Translations under genes and position numbers: made by a program
Shown here: piece by piece, positions 25,694 to 33,426 of the stretch
How positions within the stretch are numbered: position 1 is the stretch's first letter
Layout of the letters: each line of letters opens with the position of its first letter
Notes under the pieces: model-generated
Database searches by the model: none
What the model was told of the DNA's origin: nothing
What the model saw: only the letters and a program-made list of their open reading frames with translations
DNA from: Nitrospiraceae bacterium UBA2600
GTDB lineage: Bacteria; Nitrospirota; Thermodesulfovibrionia; Thermodesulfovibrionales; Thermodesulfovibrionaceae
Reading direction: 5' to 3'
Assembly: GCA_002339325.1 (NCBI GenBank)
Contig: DDKK01000001.1
Location: 62,001-126,000, forward strand
Length of the DNA: 64,000 bases

Positions 25694-25705
25694 TTTACAC
25701 CTCCC

Positions 25706-27448
25706 TTATCCAGTTATTATCGGAGGTTTTACTCCGTGGAAGAATATGTAAGATATTATTAAGCCAATCCATAAGATAAATCCAAACAGGCAAAGTAAAT
25801 ACACAACAGCAAGTTTTCCAATTCCTTCTTCCCACAGTTTTCTAAAGTCTGACATTACACCAATTGTGAAAAAGGTAATAAGGAAGAAAAGCACTCTAAG
25901 TGAGTTAGTTCCTGATGTTGCAACCTTTGTATCATTAATGATTTTTTTAGATTCTTTAATTGAACCTTCTAATTCTTTAATCTTATTCTTGTTTTCGTTA
26001 ATCTTTGCTGTAAGTGCCTCTTGCTGAGCAGGCTCTGTAACTGAGGCAAGTTGCTTCTCTGTAGCTGCTATCTCTTTTTTTATTTTATTAATCTGGGCTT
26101 CAACAGGCTGAATCTTAGGAGCATGTGGAGCTGATATTAGAAGTATAACTATAAATGTTATTGCATAGGCCATGACAAACTTTGGAAATCTTCTCCATAT
26201 CTCCTTACCACTGACTTTTTCTCCCGGCTTACATTCAATCTTTGCACACCAGATGTAGGCAAGGATGAATGCCCAGATACTTATAAAAATATCTATGAAA
26301 AGCTTTGTAGTTGACGCTGCCATGAGCATCCAGCCTGGCTCGTATTTTATACCAGCAGCTGTTTCAGCCTTTGCTCTCACTAAAGCATCAACTACTGCTC
26401 CAGAAGCAAAGGCAGCTCCATCGGTTTTAACGGCAAGCCCCATCCATGCACCAGCAACCATAGGCTCTTTCCATAGAAAAGCTTGGGCAAAGAAAGGAAG
26501 AATTATAAGCTCTATAACAGCAAAAATAACAACAAGAGAAGATACCATTATGGGCACAACCGGCCTTGCTTTTATTGCACCACCTGTGGCTATGGCCGCA
26601 GAAACGCCGCATATTGAAATTCCTGAGGCAAGAGGCGCTGCCCATTCTCTACTAAATTTAAACCATTTTCTTGCTATAAAGTAAACAAGTGCCCAGTATA
26701 TGAGATATGCCTCAATAATAGCGCAGAGACCTCTGAATAGAACTGCTGAGGCGAGTCCGAATGCCTCTGCTGACTTTAGTCCAATTAATGCTCCCATTAA
26801 TCCGATTGCGGTTTTAATATAGAACTCTGGCTTCAACGCCTCACCGATGAATTTTGCAAAGGGTCTGAAGAAATTACCAACAATAAGTCCAAGTATTAGG
26901 GCAAAAATAAAGCCACCCTCTCCGGTTAACTTAAGTGACCAGGGTATTCCTGCTTTTTTAGCATCTGTAGCAGCGAAATAGGCATAATGACCTATAAACC
27001 AACACAGATAGCTCAACCAGAAAATGAAGAAAAATCCTATGTTAAACTTCACAATGTTAGCTTTCATCAAGGCAGCGCCAATGGAGAAAAGAATTGCCAT
27101 GAATATATAAGTCAAAATCAGCGAGGCAAAACCTGACAATCCCTTCTTTTCGTAAACATCACCAACTTTGTAAATCGAGGCATCAGAGACAGTGACAGTT
27201 TCTTCCTTTCCATCGGATTTTTTGATTGTAAGCTTGTTGCCATCAATCTTTGTTATCTCTCCTTTAACTGACTGATACATCTTTCCAGTAGGAGCAATTG
27301 CCTTACTTGAGTCTGTCCATTCCTTAGTGCTTACTACCCATCCCAGAGGGTCTGTGCCCACATAGGATAGAAGAGAAATAACAAAGATTAAGACCGCTAG
27401 CCAGAACGCTAGCCAATCCTCACTAATACCTCCTTTTTTCTCCTCCAT
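25706..27448 (-). CDS. YeiH-like putative sulfate exporter with inserted domains
   Basis: A 580-residue membrane protein of the putative sulfate exporter family (Cons_hypoth698/YeiH). Core motifs are GEGGFIFALILGLIVGN, KTAIGLMGALIGLKSAEAFG, ISICGVSAAIATGG and WMGLAVKTDGAAFASGAVVDAL. Family members are usually about 330-350 residues. The extra length comes from a beta-rich insert after the first helix (about 40-105, with KGEITKIDGNKLTIKKSDGK) and a Lys/Glu-rich coiled coil (about 445-510) before the last two helices. A GGAGGG ribosome site precedes the ATG. Sulfate or sulfite export is the family guess, not proven. It is followed by a 55-residue membrane protein. Confidence 0.85.
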   Translation of the reverse strand: MEEKKGGISEDWLAFWLAVLIFVISLLSYVGTDPLGWVVSTKEWTDSSKAIAPTGKMYQSVKGEITKIDGNKLTIKKSDGKEETVTVSDASIYKVGDVYEKKGLSGFASLILTYIFMAILFSIGAALMKANIVKFNIGFFFIFWLSYLCWFIGHYAYFAATDAKKAGIPWSLKLTGEGGFIFALILGLIVGNFFRPFAKFIGEALKPEFYIKTAIGLMGALIGLKSAEAFGLASAVLFRGLCAIIEAYLIYWALVYFIARKWFKFSREWAAPLASGISICGVSAAIATGGAIKARPVVPIMVSSLVVIFAVIELIILPFFAQAFLWKEPMVAGAWMGLAVKTDGAAFASGAVVDALVRAKAETAAGIKYEPGWMLMAASTTKLFIDIFISIWAFILAYIWCAKIECKPGEKVSGKEIWRRFPKFVMAYAITFIVILLISAPHAPKIQPVEAQINKIKKEIAATEKQLASVTEPAQQEALTAKINENKNKIKELEGSIKESKKIINDTKVATSGTNSLRVLFFLITFFTIGVMSDFRKLWEEGIGKLAVVYLLCLFGFILWIGLIISYIFFHGVKPPIITG

Positions 27449-27555
27449 AGCTTCCCTCCTTTAAAAGAGTTTTTTTAATTTGTATCTCTTACTGCCCTCT
27501 ACTGTTTTAATTTCACCTCCTTTTTTATGAGACTTGTTGATTTATTTTTGATATA

Positions 27556-27584
27556 ATTATAACTCAATAATTCCACCTTTGCAA
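27556..27584 (-). promoter_or_regulatory. Promoter of the YeiH-like gene
   Basis: Minus-strand -35 TTGCAA (27584-27579), a 17-base spacer and -10 TATAAT (27561-27556). Transcription would begin near 27549, giving a leader of about 100 bases. The 280 bases between the transporter and molbindin genes hold nothing else I can identify; this promoter implies the transporter pair is transcribed separately from the reductase operon upstream. Confidence 0.55.
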
Positions 27585-27728
27585 GATTTCAATTTACAAC
27601 AATTTATCACGTCTTTGTTAAGTTTCTAATTTTTATGAATTTTTTTAGATAAAATCCTGACTGGGATTATATTTCTTTAGAAGGTTCTCTAATGTTATGG
27701 AGAAAATCAAAATTAATGCCTTTTAAGA

Positions 27729-27938
27729 TTACTCCTTAACAGGCAGCACATGTATGGCTTTTATAATGAGAGTAACAATGTCTCCAGGTTGAAGATTCAA
27801 TTCTTCACAAGATTCCGTTGTAAGAACAGATGCCATTTCAAAAGGTAAGGTTACTTCAAACTTAACGAGGCTCATTACATCTCCTTTTTTGACTGACTTG
27901 ACCGTTGCTTTGATTTTGTTTCTTGCTCCATAGTTCAT
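27729..27938 (-). CDS. Molbindin (TOBE/Mop domain protein)
   Basis: A 69-residue single TOBE domain with the pattern ARNKIKATVKSVKKGDVMSL, then LTTESCEELNLQPGDIVTLIIKAIHV, the classical Mop fold that binds molybdate or tungstate as oligomers. Length matches stand-alone molbindins. An AGGAGGAG ribosome site precedes the ATG. It is the last gene of the double-cubane reductase operon, 19 bases after the rhodanese gene. Possible roles are molybdate/tungstate storage or oxyanion sensing. No Mo enzyme is encoded in the window. Confidence 0.88.
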   Translation of the reverse strand: MNYGARNKIKATVKSVKKGDVMSLVKFEVTLPFEMASVLTTESCEELNLQPGDIVTLIIKAIHVLPVKE

Positions 27939-27957
27939 CTTTCTCCTCCTAAATTAG

Positions 27958-28767
27958 TTATTTTGATGAATTTAATGCTTCTAAATTTAAAATTTCCTCT
28001 ACTTTACCGGCAAAGAAACAAACGTTATGAAATGCCTCCTTAGCAATTGCATCTGCTACTTTCAAGGTCTCTTGTAGATTTTTACCAAACACAACTATTC
28101 TTGTATTCCTATCATCAACAGGTAGCCTACCGTCTTCCTTTGCCTTAAAAATCTCACCAACATCTTTGCCTTCCAACACTTTGTCATGGGGTATGTTCTT
28201 ACTTATTTTGAGATTTTTTATCTTAAATTCATTCTCTTTTCTGCTATCAATGAAATATGCTGTTCCGTCTTTTTCATAGATATACTTTATGCCCTCAATC
28301 TCGCACTGGGTAAGATTTCCAAGAGCTCTCCAAACAGGAATGCCAAGTTGATATCTGTAAACATTTTTAAATCCTTCTTGGACGAGTTCTTTTGAAACTC
28401 GCCTTGTTTTTCCACAGTATATGCCATCGCAATACAAGATGATTAGTTTACTTTTGTCATTATTTGCTAATTTCTTTATCTCCTCTTTGTCAGAGGTATA
28501 GAGAGCTCTACTAATACCAGGCTTTGGTGATACTGTTACTGCATCTGGAATATGACTTACTGCCCATTCAAAGTATGGTCTGTTATCAATGATTAATGCA
28601 CCATTCTTTAATGCTTTTCTCATTTCATTTGTAGATATTTGGGGAACTTCGAATTTATCATTGATTATTGAGTCATTAATATCAAACTGTTCAGAAGCCT
28701 GTGAAAAATTGAAACCCATGAAACATATTGATAGTAAGATAAAAATTTTAACAATAAACCTTTTCAT
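27958..28767 (-). CDS. Exported tandem rhodanese-domain protein
   Basis: A 269-residue protein with an N-terminal signal peptide (hydrophobic 5-20, likely cut after QAS), so probably periplasmic. Domain 1 (about 40-150) is a rhodanese fold (ALIIDNRPYFEWAVSHIPDA) with active-site Cys113 in LYCDGIYCGKTR and a further Cys118 in the loop. Domain 2 (about 165-262) keeps the fold (AYFIDSRKENEF, VVFGKNLQETLKVA) but has Gly-Lys where the catalytic Cys would be. It may carry persulfide sulfur. It overlaps the activator gene by 20 bases, so it is part of the same operon. Confidence 0.85.
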   Translation of the reverse strand: MKRFIVKIFILLSICFMGFNFSQASEQFDINDSIINDKFEVPQISTNEMRKALKNGALIIDNRPYFEWAVSHIPDAVTVSPKPGISRALYTSDKEEIKKLANNDKSKLIILYCDGIYCGKTRRVSKELVQEGFKNVYRYQLGIPVWRALGNLTQCEIEGIKYIYEKDGTAYFIDSRKENEFKIKNLKISKNIPHDKVLEGKDVGEIFKAKEDGRLPVDDRNTRIVVFGKNLQETLKVADAIAKEAFHNVCFFAGKVEEILNLEALNSSK

Positions 28768-29539
28768 TCTCCTTCTCTCCTCCTTCTTCTATAAGGCATT
28801 TTTCTGCATAAATTGCAGCGCCTAAAGCACCGGCAAAATGATGTTTTTCATGAATTAGTATTCTCTTTCCGATATCAATTTCAATAAGTTTTTTAAGTAA
28901 AATATTTCCTGCACATCCTCCCGCAAAGACAATATCTTCCTCTAAGGATATCTTTTTAAGCATTGATATGACCCTTTTTGCTATGGCTCTATGAATTGCT
29001 ATGGCAATTTCTTCACGGGATATCCCCTTTGATATAAGAGAAATAACCTCTGATTCAGCAAAAACAGTGCACATACTGCTAATTTGTAAGGGACTTTCAA
29101 TTTCTCCTTCTATTTTTCCAAATTCGTCAATTGAGTATGCCAATGCCGATGCCATTATCTCAAGAAATCTTCCTGTTCCTGCCGCACATCTATCGTTCAT
29201 CTCAAATTTCTTTACATTTCCCCTTACATCGAGGATTATTATTTTTGTATCCTGTCCTCCTATGTCAATAATGGTTCTGCAAGAAGGCATTAAAGCCCTC
29301 GCACCAATTGCAAAGGCTTTAATTTCTGTAATTGTTGGAATATTTCCATTGAAACTCAAAAGATGTCTCCCATAACCTGTTGCAACAGCTTTAATTGGAC
29401 AGTATTTTTTTAAAATTTCTAAACTTCTGTTTAGAGGTTCGTAGGATGTTTCAATCTTAAACCAATCTATAACCGTCCCTTTTTCAATTAAAACAGCTTT
29501 TATGTATCTTGAACCAATGTCTATACCAAGAAAGCTCAT
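28748..29539 (-). CDS. ATP-dependent activator/reductase of the HgdC/BadF (DCCP-reductase) family
   Basis: A 263-residue ASKHA-fold ATPase. It has the nucleotide-binding phosphate loop at the start (FLGIDIGSRYIKAV), IDIGGQDTKII and VFAGGCAGN. Two cysteines, Cys118 (NDRCAAGTGR) and Cys157 (SSMCTVFAESE), are placed to hold one [4Fe-4S] cluster between the two subunits of a dimer, as in HgdC. Family members use ATP hydrolysis to push low-potential electrons into a partner protein. The partner is the adjacent HgdB-like gene, whose stop overlaps this start (ATGA). Confidence 0.92.
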   Translation of the reverse strand: MSFLGIDIGSRYIKAVLIEKGTVIDWFKIETSYEPLNRSLEILKKYCPIKAVATGYGRHLLSFNGNIPTITEIKAFAIGARALMPSCRTIIDIGGQDTKIIILDVRGNVKKFEMNDRCAAGTGRFLEIMASALAYSIDEFGKIEGEIESPLQISSMCTVFAESEVISLISKGISREEIAIAIHRAIAKRVISMLKKISLEEDIVFAGGCAGNILLKKLIEIDIGKRILIHEKHHFAGALGAAIYAEKCLIEEGGEKENEKVYC

Positions 29540-30804
29540 CTGAGCGTCTCAATAAAAGCTTCAACTCTTGTTTTAAGTTGGCCAAAATCTTCCATGCTGT
29601 AGTCTGTTTCAATACGTATGTAGGGAAAATCAATCTTTTTCTCAATTTTGAATGCTTCCATCATATAGGGAGTGCAGAACTGAAGGGCACAGTGAATCAC
29701 ACCATCTGCCTTGAGTTCTTTGAAGAGACTTTTAACATTGTCAATTCTCTCTTTGTTTGGAGTAAAACAGGCACAATCAATTCCCATATATCTCATTGCA
29801 ATTTTTTCCAATCCTTCATCAAGGGAGTTAAAGTTTTCATCGGTCAACTCTCTAAAATTTCTACTTCCCACACAGGACTCCTCACCGACAACAACAGCAC
29901 CGCTATTTTCAACTATTGCATGAAGTTTCCAGTTAGGTATTGCAAAGGGACTACCTGATATAAGAATGCGCGGCGTTCCTTTTGGCGCGATACCATTACC
30001 TTTCCTGACTCTCTCTTCAAGTTCGTCACAGAGTTCATTTACTTTCATGGTAAATCTTACAGGGTCATCGTAAAAGGCAATCTGATTTACAAGCAATGCA
30101 TCAAGTCCTGAAATTGTAGAAGGGTCATATGCCCTTAGTTTGTTAAGCCTTTGCAGGGCAAGTCTTTTTTGGTTAACAATTTCTGTCGCTTTTTTAAGAA
30201 GGTTAAGCGTTATCTCTTTGCCTGAGATTTCTTCAATTTTATCTTTAAATTTTCTTACTTCCTCAAGCCAAAGTTTTCTATCAGAGTCATTTTTCATATT
30301 AGGGATTTCCATAACGTACATCTTTCTTGTAATTTCATCAAATATTTCATAGGCTTTCTTTTTTCCATCGCAGGTCGTCTCTCCTACAATTAAATCAGTT
30401 AGCTCCACATAGGGACAGAGTCCTGAAAGCTTAAATCCCATAAATGCCTTGATTAAAGCACAGGTGTTTCTCGGAACATATTTTTCCGCCTCCTCAAATC
30501 CAACTTCTGCACCCGCACAAAGCCCTACAAAAACTCCATCTACTGCGAGCACAAGTTCTTCAGGAACATACACGCAAAAAGTGCCGATTACTTTTCTTTT
30601 TTCTTTCTTTGCTTCATAGAGCTCTTCAATTCTTAATCCGTGAACTTCAGATATGACAAAATCAAAATACTTCATTCCCTCAGGTCTGTTTTTCTGGGAG
30701 AGATAAATGTTTTTATAGGCATCGGAAAGAACTGAGAGAAGTCCATCATGCTTAACAAGATCTAATCCTAATTCTTTCCATAAGATTGTGTAATCCTTTG
30801 ACAT
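29536..30804 (-). CDS. HgdB-like double-cubane-cluster-type reductase (2-hydroxyacyl-CoA dehydratase family)
   Basis: A 422-residue cytoplasmic iron-sulfur protein. Cysteines in family positions are Cys77 (TFCVYVPEE), Cys115 (RNTCALIKA), Cys145 (GETTCDGKKK), Cys311 (EESCVG), Cys346 (CACF) and Cys377 (QFCTP). Only one HgdB-like subunit is encoded, with one activator and no CoA-transferase. That matches the double-cubane cluster protein (DCCP/YjiM) systems rather than true dehydratases, which have two subunits. The ATG at 30804 follows GGAGGAAGAGAT; a longer frame to 30861 lacks a ribosome site. It should reduce a small substrate at low potential; the substrate is unknown. Confidence 0.87.
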   Translation of the reverse strand: MSKDYTILWKELGLDLVKHDGLLSVLSDAYKNIYLSQKNRPEGMKYFDFVISEVHGLRIEELYEAKKEKRKVIGTFCVYVPEELVLAVDGVFVGLCAGAEVGFEEAEKYVPRNTCALIKAFMGFKLSGLCPYVELTDLIVGETTCDGKKKAYEIFDEITRKMYVMEIPNMKNDSDRKLWLEEVRKFKDKIEEISGKEITLNLLKKATEIVNQKRLALQRLNKLRAYDPSTISGLDALLVNQIAFYDDPVRFTMKVNELCDELEERVRKGNGIAPKGTPRILISGSPFAIPNWKLHAIVENSGAVVVGEESCVGSRNFRELTDENFNSLDEGLEKIAMRYMGIDCACFTPNKERIDNVKSLFKELKADGVIHCALQFCTPYMMEAFKIEKKIDFPYIRIETDYSMEDFGQLKTRVEAFIETLR

Positions 30805-30970
30805 ATCTCTTCCTCCATTTTTTAGGAAGAATTTTAATAAAGAAAATATCGATATGTCCAATAGTTTTATTCTATAAAAAATTTAAAATTCATAATTTTT
30901 AACTATCTACATTAAGCATAGGACGAAACTAACGAGCTAAAATATGCTTAGGCGTATTTTTAAGGATTGC

Positions 30971-32404
30971 TTAAACCTTAACTTTTGCTCCCTCAGCAGT
31001 GATTTTTTTTATCATCATATTGAATATCACTTTGTGGAAGGGATAGAACATCCACCAGTAAAGCCTACCCCATAGTCCCTTTGGATAGAAATAGGCTGTT
31101 TGCGTAAAGAAGCCCTCTTCTATGGTAAATTCAAGCCATGCCCTTCCAGGTAGCTTCATCTGCGCTTCAAAAAGAAGCCTTTTACCTTCAACAATATCGA
31201 TAACCTTCCAGAAGTCTACCACATCACCTACCCTTAGTTCGCTGGAAATTCTTCTGCCTCTGTTGATACCGTAACCTCCGAGGAGCTTATCAATAGCTCC
31301 TCGGATACTCCAGAGAAAATTCAGGGCATACCAGCCTTTCTGTCCTCCCAACTCTTTGCAAATTTCAAAGATTCTGTGTGACCACGACGGATTTATCTCC
31401 CTTGAATATCTATCAACATACACAGCTTTTGATATCTCAGGAATTTTTGGCACATCGCAAAAAAGCCCCTTAGAACTGTCACACCAGCGACTTATAACCT
31501 GATTATTCTCAATCTCTCTTAATGCTTTTCTTATAGCTAATTTAAAGGGCGTTATCTTTATTTGAGGAAAATACTTTGCTGCATTATCGTTATTTTTGAC
31601 TGTTTTTGATTTTAAACCTAAAACAAGTTCCCTTGCCAGTTCAAAGTTAACAGGAGTAAAAAGTATCAGCCAATAAGAAGAAAGCCTCGGAGTAAGCACG
31701 GGCACATCTATTATTAGTCTCTTCAATCCCAAAACCTCTGCAGTTTCAATTAGCATATCCTTGAAGGTCATGGGAGGCATACCAATGTCAATTTTATCGT
31801 GAATGAGACTCTCCGATAAAATAGCTGATTTAATATAACTAATCACATCATCAATAAATACGGGACAAGTTGGAGTATTGACCCATCGGGGAGTAATCAT
31901 AACCGGAAGCTTTTCAACCAGATTCCTTAAGATTTCAAAACTTGCGCTTCCTGAACCAATTATTACTCCTGCCCTGAACCATGCCACTTTTACCTTGTCG
32001 GGTTTAGAGCTTAAAATCTCTCCTGTTCTATGTCTGCTTCTTAGATGAGGGCTTGCATCTCTGAGTTCTCCAAGCCCCCCAAGATAGACAATTTGGTTTA
32101 CTCCTGCTTTTTCACAACAGCTTATGAACTTTTCTGCACTTTCCTTTTCCTTTGCCTCATAGTCACTACCCTTTCCCATCATGTGAATTAAGTAAACAGC
32201 CAGATTAACTCCATTAAGAGCCTTTTCAAGAACAGGGGTATTAAAGGTATCTCCTTCGTAAACTTCGCACTTTTCTGTAAAAGAATACTCAAGTTTACTT
32301 TTATTTCTCACAAGAAGTCTTATTCTAAGGGGCTCACCAAGGAGACTATACACAAGCCTTCTTCCAACAAAACCAGTTGCACCTGTTATTAAAACTGTTT
32401 TCAT
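30971..32404 (-). CDS. SDR-type NAD(P)-binding protein with DUF2867 domain
   Basis: A 477-residue two-part protein. Residues 1-290 are an atypical short-chain dehydrogenase with the nucleotide loop GATGFVGRRLV and the segment YLGGLGE. Residues about 325-470 match the DUF2867 type (GWYALNFLWSIRGAIDKLLGG, then FTQTAYFYPKGLWGRLYWWMFYP). The combination is common as a hypothetical NAD(P)H-binding protein and resembles YbjT-like proteins. No substrate is known. It stands alone between the reductase operon and a cupin gene, with no obvious partner. Confidence 0.85.
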   Translation of the reverse strand: MKTVLITGATGFVGRRLVYSLLGEPLRIRLLVRNKSKLEYSFTEKCEVYEGDTFNTPVLEKALNGVNLAVYLIHMMGKGSDYEAKEKESAEKFISCCEKAGVNQIVYLGGLGELRDASPHLRSRHRTGEILSSKPDKVKVAWFRAGVIIGSGSASFEILRNLVEKLPVMITPRWVNTPTCPVFIDDVISYIKSAILSESLIHDKIDIGMPPMTFKDMLIETAEVLGLKRLIIDVPVLTPRLSSYWLILFTPVNFELARELVLGLKSKTVKNNDNAAKYFPQIKITPFKLAIRKALREIENNQVISRWCDSSKGLFCDVPKIPEISKAVYVDRYSREINPSWSHRIFEICKELGGQKGWYALNFLWSIRGAIDKLLGGYGINRGRRISSELRVGDVVDFWKVIDIVEGKRLLFEAQMKLPGRAWLEFTIEEGFFTQTAYFYPKGLWGRLYWWMFYPFHKVIFNMMIKKITAEGAKVKV

Positions 32405-32473
32405 AGGCTCATGCTTAAAATGGAATATTTGAATTTTTTATGAATAACATTAACGTTTACAAAAAACAAAATA

Positions 32474-32812
32474 TCAGTGATGATGACCTTCTTCTGAGTG
32501 TCCACCAGCAATTACGTAGACAACCTCTGAATCGAAAGGGTTTTCAAAATAGAGAGTTTCTTCTCCTGTAATATGAAAAGATTCTCCTTCTTTAAGAATT
32601 CCTTCCCAATGCCCTGTTACCTTAATCGAGCCCTTAAGAATAAGCACAATCTCCTCGTGTCCTTTGCCCGGTTTTATGAGCCTGTCCTTTTCTAAGGGCT
32701 TCATAACTCCATAAATCATATAGCATGCATGAGAACCTGTAAGTTCTGAGCCAATTATGAACTCGCCAGATAAAATCTCTTGAATATCTTTTTTTGTATC
32801 AAAAAATTTCAT
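32474..32812 (-). CDS. Small cupin-domain protein
   Basis: A 112-residue single cupin barrel. Cupin motif 1 is seen as KPGKGHEEIVLILKGSIKV, with a His and Glu available for metal, and motif 2 as GESFHITGEETLYFENP with another His. The C-terminal tail ends GGHSEEGHHH, a natural His-rich stretch that could bind metal. No enzymatic function can be assigned. It is the last minus-strand gene before the groESL promoter region. Confidence 0.78.
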   Translation of the reverse strand: MKFFDTKKDIQEILSGEFIIGSELTGSHACYMIYGVMKPLEKDRLIKPGKGHEEIVLILKGSIKVTGHWEGILKEGESFHITGEETLYFENPFDSEVVYVIAGGHSEEGHHH

Positions 32813-33044
32813 TTAAGACAATTTTAAAGCTTCATACGATAAAATGCAACCTTTAGTAAAAATTCCACCGGGATGAGCTTATAATACTTGTCTTTTGTAA
32901 TCCTATCTGAATAGTATTGTGGAATGTTAATTTTAAAGTTGGAATATTTAAATAAAAAATTGGCCAAAATAGTAAAAAACGGAATAAATCGAAGATATTA
33001 GCCTAAAAAAGCTAAAATTCAGCAAAAAAATACCATATTTGCTC

Positions 33045-33099
33045 TTGATGGAATCTCTAATTTCAAGTTATATTAGCACTCGGTAGAGTTAGTTGCTAA
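33045..33099 (+). promoter_or_regulatory. groESL promoter with CIRCE operator
   Basis: A -35 TTGATG (33045-33050), an 18-base spacer and -10 TATATT (33069-33074) overlap a CIRCE element at 33073-33099. The left arm TTAGCACTC (33073-33081) is perfect. The 9-base spacer is standard. The right arm AGTTGCTAA (33091-33099) matches GAGTGCTAA at 6 of 9 positions. HrcA binding here would block the transcription start and give heat-shock control. The rest of the 321-base gap from 32813 is AT-rich with no gene seen. Confidence 0.85.
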
Positions 33100-33133
33100 C
33101 AAATCAAAATAAAAAATACAAAGGAGGGAGGAT

Positions 33134-33400
33134 ATGAAGATTAAACCACTCAAGGAAAGAGTAGTCGTCAAGTATTCATCGGAGGAGCTTGAAAAAACTC
33201 CGGGAGGAATTTATGTGCCCGATGTGGCGAAGGAAAAGCCTCAGAAAGGAGAAGTTATTGCCGTTGGTTCTGAGGTAAAGGAAGTTAAGGTTGGAGACAC
33301 GGTTCTTTTCGACAAGTATGCAGGTTCAAAAATTAAGATTGACGATGTAGAGTATCTGATAATTAAAGAAGAAGAAATTCTTGGAATTGTGGAAAAATAA
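33134..33400 (+). CDS. groES: Co-chaperonin GroES
   Basis: Lid of the GroEL chamber. The 88 residues are at the short end of the family and include MKIKPLKERVVVKYSSEELEK-type start motifs, the mobile loop KTPGGIYVPD, and the ending VEYLIIKEEEILGIVE. A GGAGGGAGG ribosome site precedes the ATG. groEL starts 27 bases downstream with its own AAGGAGGG site, so they form one operon under the CIRCE promoter. Confidence 0.97.
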   Translation: MKIKPLKERVVVKYSSEELEKTPGGIYVPDVAKEKPQKGEVIAVGSEVKEVKVGDTVLFDKYAGSKIKIDDVEYLIIKEEEILGIVEK

Positions 33401-33426
33401 AAAATTTTTAAAAAGGAGGGAAACAT

